In this document: piece by piece, positions 1 through 9,639 of the stretch
Position numbering within the stretch: the first letter of the stretch is position 1
Layout of the letters: the number at the start of each line of letters is the position of its first letter
Origin: Marinobacter denitrificans
GTDB lineage: Bacteria; Pseudomonadota; Gammaproteobacteria; Pseudomonadales; Oleiphilaceae
Assembly (NCBI RefSeq): GCF_008795955.1
Contig: NZ_VMHN01000002.1
Coordinates: forward strand, 310,001 to 374,000
Length of the DNA stretch: 64,000 bases
Direction of reading: 5' to 3'
The notes under the pieces: generated by a model
What the model saw: only the letters and a program-made list of their open reading frames with translations
What the model was told of the DNA's origin: nothing
Databases searched by the model: none
Made by a program: the position numbers and the translations under genes

Positions 1-954
1 ATACAGGGGCAGGGCATGGTGACCGGTGGAGGTGATGTCCGCGGAGTGATGCTCAATGGCATTCTGCCGGAACAGGAGCGAAGCGTATCAATCATCGAAA
101 ACCACATGCTCGAAGGCGGTCTGGACGACCTGAAGTCGGGGGAGTTCGGTATTATCATCGGTAAGCTGATGGCGTCTGCGCTGCGGTTGCAGATTGGGGA
201 CAAAGTGACCGTAGTACTGCCAGAGGCTTCGGTGACACCTGCCGGTGTACTGCCACGACTCAAGCGGTTTACCGTCAAGGGTGTGTTTAGTGTCGGGGCT
301 GAACTGGATGGCAACTACACCCTGATTCACATGGACGATGCCTCCAAGCTCATGCGCACCGGAGGCAAGGCCGAGGGGGTGCGTCTACTGGTGGACGATC
401 TGTTCCAGGCTCCGAATGTGGCCCGAGAAGTAGCCACCGAACTCAGCGGTCGTCACTACATTTCAGACTGGACTCGTACCCACGGCAATCTCTTCCAGGC
501 CATCCGAATGGAAAAAACCATGATTGGCCTGTTGTTGATGTTTATCGTTGCGGTAGCGGCCTTCAATATCGTTTCTACCCTGGTCATGGTGGTGACCGAC
601 AAGACGGCGGATATCGCCATCCTGCGGACCATGGGGGCCACTCCTGGCAGGGTCATGCGAATCTTCATCGTTCAGGGCGCCGTTATCGGCATTACCGGTA
701 CGATTGTGGGGACGGCGCTGGGCGTTTTTGGCGCTTACAACATCAGCGGATTCATCGCGTGGCTGGAAGAATTCATGGGGCATCAGTTCCTCAGCGCAGA
801 TGTGTATTTCATCAGCTACCTGCCGTCCCAATTGCAGTGGCAGGACGTGTGGATTATCAGCGGGGCCGGCCTTGCCCTGAGCCTGCTTGCAACGATTTAT
901 CCGGCCTGGCGTGCATCACGCGTCGATCCGGCGGAGGCTTTGCGTTATGAGTGA
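1..954 (+). CDS. lolC: Lipoprotein-releasing ABC permease LolC/LolE, C-terminal part (cut by window edge)
   Basis: This is the inner-membrane permease that, with LolD, extracts mature lipoproteins from the inner membrane and hands them to LolA. The frame is open from base 1, so the start lies outside the window; about 317 residues of a protein usually near 410 are present. The visible part has a periplasmic MacB-like domain followed by an FtsX domain with three membrane segments (around window-codons 180-200, 225-250 and 285-300) and the typical motif IAILRTMGA just after the first. The end reads RVDPAEALRYE, usual for the family. The stop overlaps the lolD start by 8 bp, so the two are translationally coupled. 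LolC, LolE or a LolF-type hybrid cannot be told apart from this fragment. Confidence 0.9.
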   Translation: MQGQGMVTGGGDVRGVMLNGILPEQERSVSIIENHMLEGGLDDLKSGEFGIIIGKLMASALRLQIGDKVTVVLPEASVTPAGVLPRLKRFTVKGVFSVGAELDGNYTLIHMDDASKLMRTGGKAEGVRLLVDDLFQAPNVAREVATELSGRHYISDWTRTHGNLFQAIRMEKTMIGLLLMFIVAVAAFNIVSTLVMVVTDKTADIAILRTMGATPGRVMRIFIVQGAVIGITGTIVGTALGVFGAYNISGFIAWLEEFMGHQFLSADVYFISYLPSQLQWQDVWIISGAGLALSLLATIYPAWRASRVDPAEALRYE

Positions 955-1657
955 TTCAGCAACCGAGAACAAGGAAAAGGCCCTGGTGATTGACTGTGAG
1001 AAGGTCACCCGTACCTACAATGAAGGCCCCGGAAAGCTCACAATTTTCTCGGATATTTCGCTGCGGGTATCGGCTGGGGAAAGCGTTGGTATTGTTGGCA
1101 GCAGTGGTGCCGGTAAAACAACGCTGCTGAATCTTCTCGGGGGGCTCGACAAGCCCTCCTCAGGACACATCGACATCTGCGGCCAGGACATTCATCGCAT
1201 GAGTGAGGCAGGGCGCGCCCGTTTCCGGAACCGTCACCTGGGGTTTGTCTATCAGTTCCACCACCTGCTCCCCGAGTTTTCGGCGCTGGAGAACGTAATG
1301 ATGCCCTGCGCCCTGGGAGGAATAGGAGTAAAACCGGCGTCGGCGAAGGCGAGTGCCATTCTGGAGCGTGTTGGCCTGGGGCATAGACTGGCCCACAAAC
1401 CCGGTGAACTTTCCGGCGGCGAGCGCCAGCGGGTTGCCATTGCCCGTGCCCTGGTGAACGAGCCCGAGTGTGTGCTGATGGATGAGCCGACCGGTAATCT
1501 GGACGAGCAGACAGGAGAGGGCGTTCGCGACCTCATTGAGTCACTGCGGGATCAGATTGGTATTGCCTTTGTGTTGGTAACTCACGATATGAAGATGGCC
1601 AGGAGTCTTGGGCGGGTGTTGCGGCTGGAACAGGGAGAACTGTTTCAGGAGCTTTGA
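947..1657 (+). CDS. lolD: Lipoprotein-releasing system ATP-binding protein LolD
   Basis: This ATPase powers LolCDE lipoprotein release. The 236-residue product has Walker A GSSGAGKTT near residue 50, the ABC signature LSGGERQRVAIARAL near 150, Walker B CVLMDEPTGNLD near 170 and the H-loop THD near 205. The length fits LolD (about 230). The ATG at 947 overlaps the stop of the upstream permease; an upstream in-frame start at 887 would run far into the permease gene and is not needed. Related MacB/FtsE ATPases share these motifs, but adjacency to the LolC/E permease makes LolD the clear call. The 3' end overlaps a convergent gene by 13 bp. Confidence 0.95.
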   Translation: MSDSATENKEKALVIDCEKVTRTYNEGPGKLTIFSDISLRVSAGESVGIVGSSGAGKTTLLNLLGGLDKPSSGHIDICGQDIHRMSEAGRARFRNRHLGFVYQFHHLLPEFSALENVMMPCALGGIGVKPASAKASAILERVGLGHRLAHKPGELSGGERQRVAIARALVNEPECVLMDEPTGNLDEQTGEGVRDLIESLRDQIGIAFVLVTHDMKMARSLGRVLRLEQGELFQEL

Positions 1658-2220
1658 TTGTCGCTGGCCCGTTCTCGCTGCGCACGCCTTGCCAGCCGCC
1701 GGTGTCGGATGCGTACCGAGCGGCGGTCTTGCCAGTCAGAGCGGACCTTGCGCCGCCACAGGAACTGGATGATGAGATAGGCCAGGCAGGCCGATAGCGT
1801 GGCGACCAGCAGTGACCCCAGGTAAAGCGGGATGCCGATGTCCAAAAGTCGCCCGCTGAGCCAGGACCAGGACAGCTGGAACTCGAAATTCAGCACCGGC
1901 CTGTCCAGAATCCAGGCCCCGACCTTGTAGTTGAAATAGAACATCGGGGGCATGGTTACGGGATTGCTTATCCACACCAGTACCACTGACAGCGGCAGAT
2001 TGGCATTGAACCAGATGGCAAAGAAAGCCGCTGCCAGCATCTGGAAGGGCATGGGGATAAAGGCGAGAAAGATGCCCACCAGGAATGCGCGGGCAACGCT
2101 GTGCCGGTTAATGTGCCATAGATTGGGTTCATGAAGGATATCGCCAAGAAAGTGCAGCGATTCGATCGCGCGCACTTTTTCCGGCGATGGTAGATAGCGT
2201 TTCATGAACTTCTTTGGCAT
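1645..2220 (-). CDS. DUF2062 membrane protein
   Basis: This 191-residue protein of the DUF2062 family has no assigned reaction. The N-terminus is followed by the family region with RHSVARAFLVGIFLAF and a membrane segment, then WISNPVTMPPMFYFNYKVG, the most typical part of the family. A further hydrophobic segment lies near residues 125-155 and the C-terminal tail is very Arg-rich. It is convergent with lolD (13-bp overlap) and divergent from comEC (80-bp gap). A DUF2062 gene is also found between lolD and comEC in Pseudomonas, which points to an envelope role, but this is context only. Confidence 0.85.
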   Translation of the reverse strand: MPKKFMKRYLPSPEKVRAIESLHFLGDILHEPNLWHINRHSVARAFLVGIFLAFIPMPFQMLAAAFFAIWFNANLPLSVVLVWISNPVTMPPMFYFNYKVGAWILDRPVLNFEFQLSWSWLSGRLLDIGIPLYLGSLLVATLSACLAYLIIQFLWRRKVRSDWQDRRSVRIRHRRLARRAQRERASDNQSS

Positions 2221-2300
2221 CGGGAAGTTCTGCCTGCTCAGAATGATGGTTCCGGGAATTTGCGGCGCCCGGAGAAGACCAACTATCAGGGGGACAAGGA

Positions 2301-4712
2301 TTGTCCGGAAGTTTTATGGCCAGGGTTGGCCTCGCGGGCTTCGCCTGCGGCGTTATCTTACTGTATAGCCTTGCGGTCTTACCACCTTTGCTCTGGCTGA
2401 TTACCGCGATGGTAATCACGCTTTGCACCCTGAGGCTGGTTGGCTCACCAATGCTCCGCGGGCTGGCGATAATCGTTGCCGCCGGTCTCGCTGGTATGAT
2501 CTGGGCGGGTTGGCAGGCCGACATCCGCCAACACGACACTCTTCCGGTCAGTCTGGAGGGGGAGGTGCTGGAGGTGTCCGGTTATCTCTGTGACGTACCC
2601 TCCTACGCCAGCTTCGGCAGCGTCCGTTTTGCTTTCTGTGTGAACGAATGGCACCTGCCGGCGGCTTTAAAAGCGCCTGGCTCGCCAGGGTTGCCTCGGA
2701 AAGTGCGTCTTGCCTGGTATGGCGAAACAGCAACAACTAGTGTCGCTCAGCAGTTGAGGCTGAAGGTGGTCCTCAAACGTCCTCATGGGTCCGTGAATCC
2801 CGTGGGCTTTCGCTACGAATCCTGGCTGTACCGAAAGGGATTCGGCGCAACCGGCACCATTCGCAGCCTGGCTCCGGACCGCAGTTTTGACTGTCAGCTC
2901 CAATGTCGCTACCACCGCTGGCGTAACCGCCTTGTCAGTGAGACCTCGGAACGGCTTGCGAACGCCCGGCATTTCCCGCTTATCACCTCGCTGATGATCG
3001 GCTACCGCGGGCACATGGAGCCCGGCCACTGGGAGGTCCTCAAAGCGACCGGCACTATTCATCTGGTGGCCATTTCAGGGTTGCACCTGGGTCTGGTGGC
3101 AGCCGGCGCTGGCTTCCTCTGCCGCCGATTATTGCTCTGGCTGCCTCAGCGCCATGTATCACCTCATAGATTGCGGGGGCTGGTGTTTTTCTGCGTGTCA
3201 CTTGCCAGCCTCGCCTATGCGCTTGCGGCAGGGTTTTCTGTGCCCACCAGGCGGGCATTGATCATGGTCGTTATCGCTGGCTGGGTTTTGTTGGGGGCAC
3301 GGAAGACGGGGGCTTCTACAGGGTTGCTCGGAGCACTGGTTCTCGTCTTGCTGAGTGATCCGTTCTCGCCGCTTGATCAGGGATTCTGGCTTTCATTCGG
3401 GGCGGTTTCCGTTCTGGTACTGCTGTTCAGCCTTCGTCTGCGCCAGGCAGGGTGGCTTTGTGGGTTATTGTTGGCCCAGCTGGCTGTGTTCGCCGCACTC
3501 TGGCCGATCCTGGAGGTTCTGGGTCAGTCCCAGGTAGTCATTGGCTTTGTGGCGAACCTCTTTGCGATTCCCTGGGTCTCGCTGGTGGTCATGCCGGTTC
3601 TCGTGCTCGGGGCGGTTGTCATGTTGGTTACCCCGTCGGGCGATGGCATTGTTGCAGGCGTTCTTGATCTGGTTTTTGCTGTGCTTTGGAAGGGGCTGTC
3701 ATGGCTGGCGGAGGTCGACGTTACAATGCCTGCCCCGGGCGTGCCGACTCTTCTGTTGCTCGCCGCTGTGGTTATGCTGGCGTTGCTGCTGCCGTTCCGT
3801 GGTTTTCGCTTGGCGACGGTCTGCCTGGCGGGAATCTGGGTGGCAGTTGGTCTTGTCGCGGATTCGCGGTCTGGTGCAGGGAATACGCCGGTGGATTCTC
3901 CGGAACTCTGGGTGTGGGATGTTGGGCAGGGGTTGTCGGTGATGGTGCGGGATAAGGACCACGTACTTGTTTACGATACCGGGCCGGCGCTGGAAGGGGT
4001 TTACTCCGCAGTTGATTCAGTACTGATTCCCAACCTCCGGGAACTGGGGGTGAGCCGTATCGATACCCTGGTCATCAGTCATGGTGATGGCGACCATGCT
4101 GGCGGCTTGCCGCTGTTGTTCGACAGCTTCAATGTGCGGGAGGTGATTACCGGAGAGCCGGAGCGGATAAAGGGCATGCTTCCTGATGATCCAGGCGTGA
4201 CAGTGAAATCCTGTGCTCCGCAGGATGCCCGGAGCATGGGCCACCTGGAACTTTCCTTCTGGCGCAGCGCCGGCGAGGGTGGCAGCCCAGGCGGGGTTGA
4301 GAGCAACGATGCGTCCTGCGTGCTGACCATCCGCTTCGGCTCCCCGGCCGTTGAAGTAGTTCTGCCGGGGGATATTACCCGGCGGGCAGAGCGCATGTTC
4401 ACCGATGACCGCCGGCCGGGAGCAGCGGAATTCCGTGTGGTTCTGGCGCCTCATCATGGCAGTAAAACGTCATCGTCGGAACATTGGGTAAAGCAGATGG
4501 CGCCGGATCTTGTGGTGTTCAGCGCGGGTTACCGCCACCGTTTCGGGCACCCTCATCCGGATGTGGTGAGCCGGTATCTTTCTGCTGGCAGCCGCTTGCT
4601 GAATACCGCAACTTCCGGTGCTGTCCGCCTGGTGTGGCAGCAGGATGGAGTGTCGGTAACAGAGGCGAGGGCGCAAACACCGTTCTGGGTCAGAAAACCG
4701 GAAAGCCACTGA
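2301..4712 (+). CDS. comEC: DNA internalization competence protein ComEC/Rec2
   Basis: ComEC is the inner-membrane channel that takes up single-stranded DNA during natural transformation. The 803-residue product has N-terminal membrane segments and an OB-like region (about 10-200), then the Competence domain with HLVAISGLHLGL near residue 255 and many membrane helices (to about 520), then a metallo-beta-lactamase-like domain with the HGDGDHAGG motif near 595 and a later HHGS near 718. All three parts are present, so the gene looks intact. A TTG at 2301 and an ATG at 2316 are both possible starts; the ATG has GGAAG 4-5 bases upstream. Other competence genes are not in the window, so whether the cell is transformable is unknown. 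Confidence 0.95.
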   Translation: MSGSFMARVGLAGFACGVILLYSLAVLPPLLWLITAMVITLCTLRLVGSPMLRGLAIIVAAGLAGMIWAGWQADIRQHDTLPVSLEGEVLEVSGYLCDVPSYASFGSVRFAFCVNEWHLPAALKAPGSPGLPRKVRLAWYGETATTSVAQQLRLKVVLKRPHGSVNPVGFRYESWLYRKGFGATGTIRSLAPDRSFDCQLQCRYHRWRNRLVSETSERLANARHFPLITSLMIGYRGHMEPGHWEVLKATGTIHLVAISGLHLGLVAAGAGFLCRRLLLWLPQRHVSPHRLRGLVFFCVSLASLAYALAAGFSVPTRRALIMVVIAGWVLLGARKTGASTGLLGALVLVLLSDPFSPLDQGFWLSFGAVSVLVLLFSLRLRQAGWLCGLLLAQLAVFAALWPILEVLGQSQVVIGFVANLFAIPWVSLVVMPVLVLGAVVMLVTPSGDGIVAGVLDLVFAVLWKGLSWLAEVDVTMPAPGVPTLLLLAAVVMLALLLPFRGFRLATVCLAGIWVAVGLVADSRSGAGNTPVDSPELWVWDVGQGLSVMVRDKDHVLVYDTGPALEGVYSAVDSVLIPNLRELGVSRIDTLVISHGDGDHAGGLPLLFDSFNVREVITGEPERIKGMLPDDPGVTVKSCAPQDARSMGHLELSFWRSAGEGGSPGGVESNDASCVLTIRFGSPAVEVVLPGDITRRAERMFTDDRRPGAAEFRVVLAPHHGSKTSSSEHWVKQMAPDLVVFSAGYRHRFGHPHPDVVSRYLSAGSRLLNTATSGAVRLVWQQDGVSVTEARAQTPFWVRKPESH

Positions 4713-4805
4713 TGTCCCGTATAAAAACCGTGACATTCCGGGTGTGGCCTCCGCCGGTAGCTATGCTAAAGTAGCGCGGCTTGCTAACAATCAGGGAGAC
4801 CAAGC

Positions 4806-5432
4806 GTGTTCGAGCTTTTGAAAGCCGGTGGCATCCTCATGGTGCCGATTCTTGCCTGTTCCATTCTTGCACTTGCCATCATCCTTGAGCGTTTCTGGAC
4901 TCTCAGGCCCTCCAGGGTGACGCCGCAGCACACCGTTAATGAGTTGTGGCGCTGGATCAAGAAAAAAGAGCTTAATGGCCGCAAGCTAAAGGCCTTGCAG
5001 GCCTCTTCTCCCATGGGCCGCATCCTGGCCGGCGGTCTGATGAACGCAAAACATGGTCGTGAGATCATGAAGGAAAGCATTGAACATGAGGCCAGCCAGG
5101 TCATCCATGATCTGGAGCGCTTCCTCAATCCGTTGGGCACGGTCGCGACCATCACACCGTTGCTGGGTCTGCTCGGCACGGTAATTGGCATGATCAAAGT
5201 GTTCGCTGAAATCCAGTTGGCCGGAGTTGGTGATGCCGGCAATCTCGCTGGCGGTATTTCCGAAGCCCTCATCACTACAGCCTCGGGCCTTAGCGTGGCC
5301 ATTCCCGCACTGATCTGTCACCGCTATTTCATCCGTCGTGTTGATGAGCTGGTGGTGGGTATGGAGCAGGAAGCCATCAAGCTGGTTGAAGTAGTGCATG
5401 GTGACCGCGAAATCGACGTGGAAGGAGCCTGA
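4806..5432 (+). CDS. exbB: ExbB/TolQ family proton channel protein
   Basis: This 208-residue inner-membrane protein is one half of a proton-driven motor of the MotA/TolQ/ExbB family. It has a membrane helix at about residues 5-28 and two more at about 115-140 and 160-185; the stretch GLLGTVIGMI in the second is the family hallmark. The GTG start at 4806 has an AGGGAG site 7-9 bases upstream. It is followed after 5 bp by exbD. No TonB gene is adjacent. The pair lies before msbA and lpxK, as a similar pair does next to lpxK in Pseudomonas, so its energized partner is not obvious. It is distinct from tolQ at 45902. Confidence 0.9.
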   Translation: MFELLKAGGILMVPILACSILALAIILERFWTLRPSRVTPQHTVNELWRWIKKKELNGRKLKALQASSPMGRILAGGLMNAKHGREIMKESIEHEASQVIHDLERFLNPLGTVATITPLLGLLGTVIGMIKVFAEIQLAGVGDAGNLAGGISEALITTASGLSVAIPALICHRYFIRRVDELVVGMEQEAIKLVEVVHGDREIDVEGA

Positions 5433-5437
5433 ACACC

Positions 5438-5860
5438 GTGAAGTTCAAGCGCCAGAGAAGTCAGGAAGTCGGGGTTGACCTGACGCCACTGATCGATGTG
5501 GTCTTCCTGCTGCTGATATTCTTTATGGTTTCTACTACGTTCACCCGTGAGAGCCATCTCAATATCGAACTGCCGGAAGCCAACGGTGAGCGGTCCGAAT
5601 CGGAAGCCAGGTTGATTGACGTGGTGATCAATGCCGAAGGGCAGTACATTCTCAACGACCGTGCCCTGGTGAATAACCGAAGGGAAACCCTGGAGCGTGC
5701 TGTCAGCGAGCTTGCAGGCGATGATGCCTCGCTACCGTTCATCATTACCGCAGATGCCCGCACGCCCCATGAGTTCGTGGTCCGTGCCATGGACGTTGCC
5801 GGTCGCCTTGGTTTTGCCAAGCTCAGCATCACCACCGAGCGAGAGGCGGAACGGCAGTGA
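5438..5860 (+). CDS. exbD: ExbD/TolR family protein
   Basis: This 140-residue partner of ExbB has one N-terminal membrane helix carrying the conserved acidic residue in the motif DLTPLIDVVFLLLIFF (residues about 14-30) and a periplasmic C-terminal domain. It is single-helix and of normal length. It starts with GTG at 5438, 5 bp after exbB, and its TGA stop overlaps the GTG start of msbA (GTGA at 5857-5860). The tight coupling suggests co-production with the lipid A flippase. ExbD and TolR cannot be separated by sequence alone; the true TolR is at 46635. Confidence 0.9.
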   Translation: MKFKRQRSQEVGVDLTPLIDVVFLLLIFFMVSTTFTRESHLNIELPEANGERSESEARLIDVVINAEGQYILNDRALVNNRRETLERAVSELAGDDASLPFIITADARTPHEFVVRAMDVAGRLGFAKLSITTEREAERQ

Positions 5861-7632
5861 GCGCATCCACCTCACCAGCGGACACAGGCCGGGAGCCGGC
5901 ATCAAACTGGGCAACCTACAAGCGTTTGCTGGCTTATGTAAAACCCTTCTGGCTGGCTTTTTCGCTTGCCGTAGTGGGCAACGTCATATACGCGGCGGCA
6001 TCAACCGGCATGGCGGCAGCCATGGAATACGTCATCACCGCCCTGGAAAATCCTACAGACGAGAACCGTATACAGCTGACCTTGCTGATTGTAGGTGTGT
6101 TCGCCTTTCGCGGCGTGGGCACCTTCATGAGCCAGTACTTCATCAGCTATGTCGGGCGCCAGGTTATCAACGCGCTGCGTAAGCAGGTATTTGACCGCCT
6201 GCTGAACCTGCCTTCCCGCTATTTCGACGAGAATGCGTCGGGCCGCCTGGTATCCAAGCTCACCTTTAACGTGGAGCAGGTAGCCGAAGCCACTACCAAT
6301 GCGGTGACCATCACTCTTCGTGAAGGGTTGACGATACTGGGCTTGCTGGGGTTCATGATCTACACCAATTGGAAGCTGACGCTCGTCTTCCTGGCGGTAG
6401 GGCCGTTGATTGCTCTTGTGGTGAGTTATGCCAGCAAGCGGTTTCGCAAGATCAGCAAGCGAATTCAGGGGTCAATGGGCGATATCACCCATGTGGCGTC
6501 GGAGTCTATCAGTGGCTACAGGGTTGTGCGCACCTTTGGCGGTGAACACTATGAGCGGGACCGGTTCCGTAAGGTGAGCGAAAAAAACCTGGAACAGAGC
6601 CTGAAAATGGCTTCTACTCAGGCTATCAGCATACCGGTCATCCAGGTGCTGGTTGCCATCGCCATCGCCTCACTGGTCTGGTTTATGCTGGCCCCGGAAA
6701 TCCGTGGAAACATGAGCACGGGTGAGTTGGTCGCGTTTATCACCGCCGCCACCACCATGGCCAAGCCCATACGACAGGTAACCTCGGTGCATGCCAAGAT
6801 TCAGCGAGGTGTGGCTGCAGCCCATGACGTTTTCGGTACTATGGACGAGGAGCCGGAGCATGACCCCGGCACCTATGCTCCGGAGCGTGTGGATGGCGAC
6901 ATCGAGTTCGACAACGTGTGTTTTCGCTACCGGGATCAGTTGGAGGATGTTCTCCAGGGCATCTCACTGAGCATTCCCGCAGGCCAGAGTGTCGCACTGG
7001 TTGGGCGCTCCGGCAGCGGAAAATCCACCATGGTCAGTCTGCTACCCAGGTTCTATGAATACACCGGCGGCGATATCCGGCTGGATGGCCACTCCCTGAA
7101 GGAATTCACTCTCGAAGCATTGCGGGCCCAGATTGCGCTGGTCACCCAGAACGTGGTGCTGTTCAACGATACCATCGCCGCCAATATTGCCTATGGCGCA
7201 CTCCGCCATCACAGCCGTGAGCAGATCACCGATGCCGCCGCCAAGGCCCATGCACTGGAGTTTATCGAGCGCATGCCAGAGGGTCTGGATACCATGATCG
7301 GCGATAATGGTGTCATGCTCTCTGGTGGTCAGCGCCAACGCCTGGCGATTGCCCGGGCACTGCTGAAGGATGCGCCTGTTCTGATTCTCGACGAGGCCAC
7401 CTCAGCCCTCGATACTGAATCTGAGCGTCACATTCAGGATGCTCTGGAAACCGTCATGAAAGGCAGGACAACCCTGGTCATTGCCCACCGCCTTTCCACC
7501 ATCGAGAAGGCCGATCGCATTCTGGTGATGGATGGCGGCAGAATCGTAGAATCTGGCCGCCACGACGAACTGCTTGCCCAGGGTGGTGCCTACGCCCAGC
7601 TTCATCAGATGCAATTCAGCGAGCAGGCATGA
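5857..7632 (+). CDS. msbA: Lipid A export ATP-binding/permease MsbA
   Basis: MsbA is the homodimeric ABC exporter that flips core-lipid A across the inner membrane. The 591-residue product (E. coli about 582) has a six-helix membrane domain (about 20-320) and an ATPase domain with Walker A GRSGSGKST near 388, signature LSGGQRQRLAIARAL near 488, Walker B VLILDEATSALD near 508 and the H-loop AHRLST near 545. The GTG start overlaps the exbD stop; the gene ends in an ATGA overlap with lpxK. The adjacency msbA-lpxK is the classic lipid A arrangement and supports MsbA over other type-1 exporters. Confidence 0.95.
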   Translation: MSASTSPADTGREPASNWATYKRLLAYVKPFWLAFSLAVVGNVIYAAASTGMAAAMEYVITALENPTDENRIQLTLLIVGVFAFRGVGTFMSQYFISYVGRQVINALRKQVFDRLLNLPSRYFDENASGRLVSKLTFNVEQVAEATTNAVTITLREGLTILGLLGFMIYTNWKLTLVFLAVGPLIALVVSYASKRFRKISKRIQGSMGDITHVASESISGYRVVRTFGGEHYERDRFRKVSEKNLEQSLKMASTQAISIPVIQVLVAIAIASLVWFMLAPEIRGNMSTGELVAFITAATTMAKPIRQVTSVHAKIQRGVAAAHDVFGTMDEEPEHDPGTYAPERVDGDIEFDNVCFRYRDQLEDVLQGISLSIPAGQSVALVGRSGSGKSTMVSLLPRFYEYTGGDIRLDGHSLKEFTLEALRAQIALVTQNVVLFNDTIAANIAYGALRHHSREQITDAAAKAHALEFIERMPEGLDTMIGDNGVMLSGGQRQRLAIARALLKDAPVLILDEATSALDTESERHIQDALETVMKGRTTLVIAHRLSTIEKADRILVMDGGRIVESGRHDELLAQGGAYAQLHQMQFSEQA

Positions 7633-8657
7633 CCGCGCTGGTAGACCGGCTGTGGTATGGTGGAAAGCGCCCGCTGTGGCCCCTGTATCCACTGGTCTGG
7701 CTTTACCGGGCTGTTGCTGAAAGCCGGAGGCGACGGGCGTGGCAGGCTCGTGACGCAAGCATTCCGGTTCCGGTGGTGGTGGTGGGTAACATCACTGCTG
7801 GTGGTACCGGGAAGTCCCCTTTAACCGCGGCCCTGACAGGGCTACTGCAGGAGCAGGGGTGGCATCCGGTGATCCTCAGTCGGGGCTATGGTGGCAAGGC
7901 TGACCACTATCCGCTGATGGTTACCCCGGAGATCGGAGCCGATGTGGCGGGCGATGAACCGGTGATGCTGGCCGCGCAATCCGGTTGCCCGGTGGTCGTC
8001 GACCCGGACCGAAAACGCGGTGCCTTGTGGGCCCTTGATCAGAAGCTGGGGAACATCCTTGTATGTGATGACGGGCTCCAGCATTACCGGTTACCGAGAG
8101 ACATCGAGCTGGCCGTATTCGACGCTGCCCGTGGCATCGGCAACGGGGCCCTGATCCCCGTAGGTCCCTTGCGAGAGCCACTGGAACGACTGGCTTCGGT
8201 CGATTTCGTCATAACCAATGGTGGCCGCCTGGACGAGATTGACCACGAACACCAGTTCACCATGACCCTGGCACCCACCGAGTTGCGTAACCTGGTTACC
8301 GGTGAAAGTTTCCCGCCCGAGCATCTTCACGGGCAACCGGTAAGGGCAGTTGCGGGTATAGGCAATCCGCAGCGATTTTTCGATACACTGGGGGGGCTGG
8401 GGGCGCAGGTCCGGCCCCTTGCCCTGCCGGATCATCACCGCTATACCCTCGAAGACCTGCGGGCAGAAGAAGGGGAGTGGCTGGTAATGACGGCGAAGGA
8501 TGCGGTTAAATGCCGTGGGTTTGCGCCGGCCAACACCTGGGTGCTGGTTGTAGAAGCCGGGCTTTCTGAATCGTTCAGGGAAGCGTTCATGGCCAGCGTC
8601 AATCATTGTCGTCAATCACTGGATTCCAACGATACTGTGAGAATACACCATGGATAA
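7629..8657 (+). CDS. lpxK: Tetraacyldisaccharide 4'-kinase LpxK
   Basis: LpxK phosphorylates the 4' position of the tetraacyldisaccharide precursor of lipid A at the inner-membrane surface. The 342-residue product carries the family P-loop [14 protein letters not shown] near residues 52-65 and the later motif [14 protein letters not shown] near 140, both typical of LpxK. Length matches the family (about 330). It overlaps msbA by 4 bp and the next gene by 8 bp, so the run is one transcription unit. No oddity seen. Confidence 0.96.
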   Translation: MTALVDRLWYGGKRPLWPLYPLVWLYRAVAESRRRRAWQARDASIPVPVVVVGNITAGGTGKSPLTAALTGLLQEQGWHPVILSRGYGGKADHYPLMVTPEIGADVAGDEPVMLAAQSGCPVVVDPDRKRGALWALDQKLGNILVCDDGLQHYRLPRDIELAVFDAARGIGNGALIPVGPLREPLERLASVDFVITNGGRLDEIDHEHQFTMTLAPTELRNLVTGESFPPEHLHGQPVRAVAGIGNPQRFFDTLGGLGAQVRPLALPDHHRYTLEDLRAEEGEWLVMTAKDAVKCRGFAPANTWVLVVEAGLSESFREAFMASVNHCRQSLDSNDTVRIHHG

Positions 8658-8838
8658 GAAACTGATGGCCCTGCTGGCATGCCCGGTATGCAAAGGCGAC
8701 CTCAAGCTCAACGAGGACAAGTCCGAACTGATCTGCTACCAGGATGCAATGGCCTTTCCGATTCGCGAAGGAATACCGGTCATGCTTGCCACCGAGGCCC
8801 GCACTCTGACCACCGATGAGCGTCTGGCCAAACGCTGA
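8650..8838 (+). CDS. ycaR: Trm112/YcaR family small protein
   Basis: This 62-residue protein of the Trm112/UPF0434 family is found between lpxK and kdsB in many gammaproteobacteria. It has a CPVC pair at about residues 11-14 and a third Cys near 29. Yeast Trm112 activates methyltransferases; the function of the bacterial protein here is not established. The start ATG lies inside the last codons of lpxK and kdsB follows after 12 bp. Confidence 0.92.
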   Translation: MDKKLMALLACPVCKGDLKLNEDKSELICYQDAMAFPIREGIPVMLATEARTLTTDERLAKR

Positions 8839-8850
8839 CAGGAAGCCTGT

Positions 8851-9639
8851 ATGTCCTATACCGTTGTGATCCCGGCCCGCTATGCTTCCACTCGCCTGCC
8901 GGGAAAGCCGCTGGCTGACATTGCTGGCAAGCCGATGATCGCGCATGTTTATGACCGTGCGTGCGAAAGCCACGCTACCCGCGTCATCATTGCCACTGAT
9001 GACCCTCGCATTGAAACAGCCTGCCGGGCGTTCGGCGCAGAGGTGGTGATGACGTCTGCAGATCACGCCAGTGGTACCGACCGGCTTGAAGAAGTTGCCC
9101 GGCTGATGAACTTCGGACCTGGTGAGCGGGTGATCAACGTCCAGGGTGATGAACCACTGATACCTCCAGAGTTGATTGATCAGGTGGCGGCCAACCTGGA
9201 AGCGCACCCTGATGCCGCTATTGCGACCCTCTGTGAACGGATTTCAAAGGCAGACCAGGTGTTCAACCCCAATGTGGTGAAAGTAGTGTTTGATCACCGC
9301 GGCATGGCGCATTATTTCAGCCGTGCGCCCATCCCCTGGGCAAGGGATGCCTGGCAGGGACAAGGCGCCCAGAAGCAGATGCCGGAGGGCGTCGGGTACT
9401 ATCGCCATATCGGTATTTATGGTTACCGCGTCAGCCTGCTGCAGAGTTTTGTTACCTGGCCACCAGCGCCTACGGAAGTCACGGAGTCCCTGGAGCAGCT
9501 GCGGGCTTTGTATAACGGCGCCCGCATTCACGTGGAAGAAGCCTGCCGGGTGCCACCGTCAGGTGTTGATACGCAGCAGGATCTGGAGCGTCTGCGGCAG
9601 ATCATGGCAGCAAAGCAAAAGGAGGCCCCGAACCCATGA
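8851..9639 (+). CDS. kdsB: 3-deoxy-manno-octulosonate cytidylyltransferase KdsB
   Basis: KdsB makes CMP-KDO from CTP and KDO, the activated sugar for the inner core of LPS. The 262-residue product starts with the nucleotide-binding stretch [17 protein letters not shown] and later has [13 protein letters not shown] near 92, both diagnostic. Size matches the family (about 250). An AGGAAG site precedes the ATG by about 6 bases. It ends in an ATGA overlap with the phosphatase gene. This is the cytoplasmic step before KDO transfer to the lipid A made by LpxK. Confidence 0.97.
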   Translation: MSYTVVIPARYASTRLPGKPLADIAGKPMIAHVYDRACESHATRVIIATDDPRIETACRAFGAEVVMTSADHASGTDRLEEVARLMNFGPGERVINVQGDEPLIPPELIDQVAANLEAHPDAAIATLCERISKADQVFNPNVVKVVFDHRGMAHYFSRAPIPWARDAWQGQGAQKQMPEGVGYYRHIGIYGYRVSLLQSFVTWPPAPTEVTESLEQLRALYNGARIHVEEACRVPPSGVDTQQDLERLRQIMAAKQKEAPNP

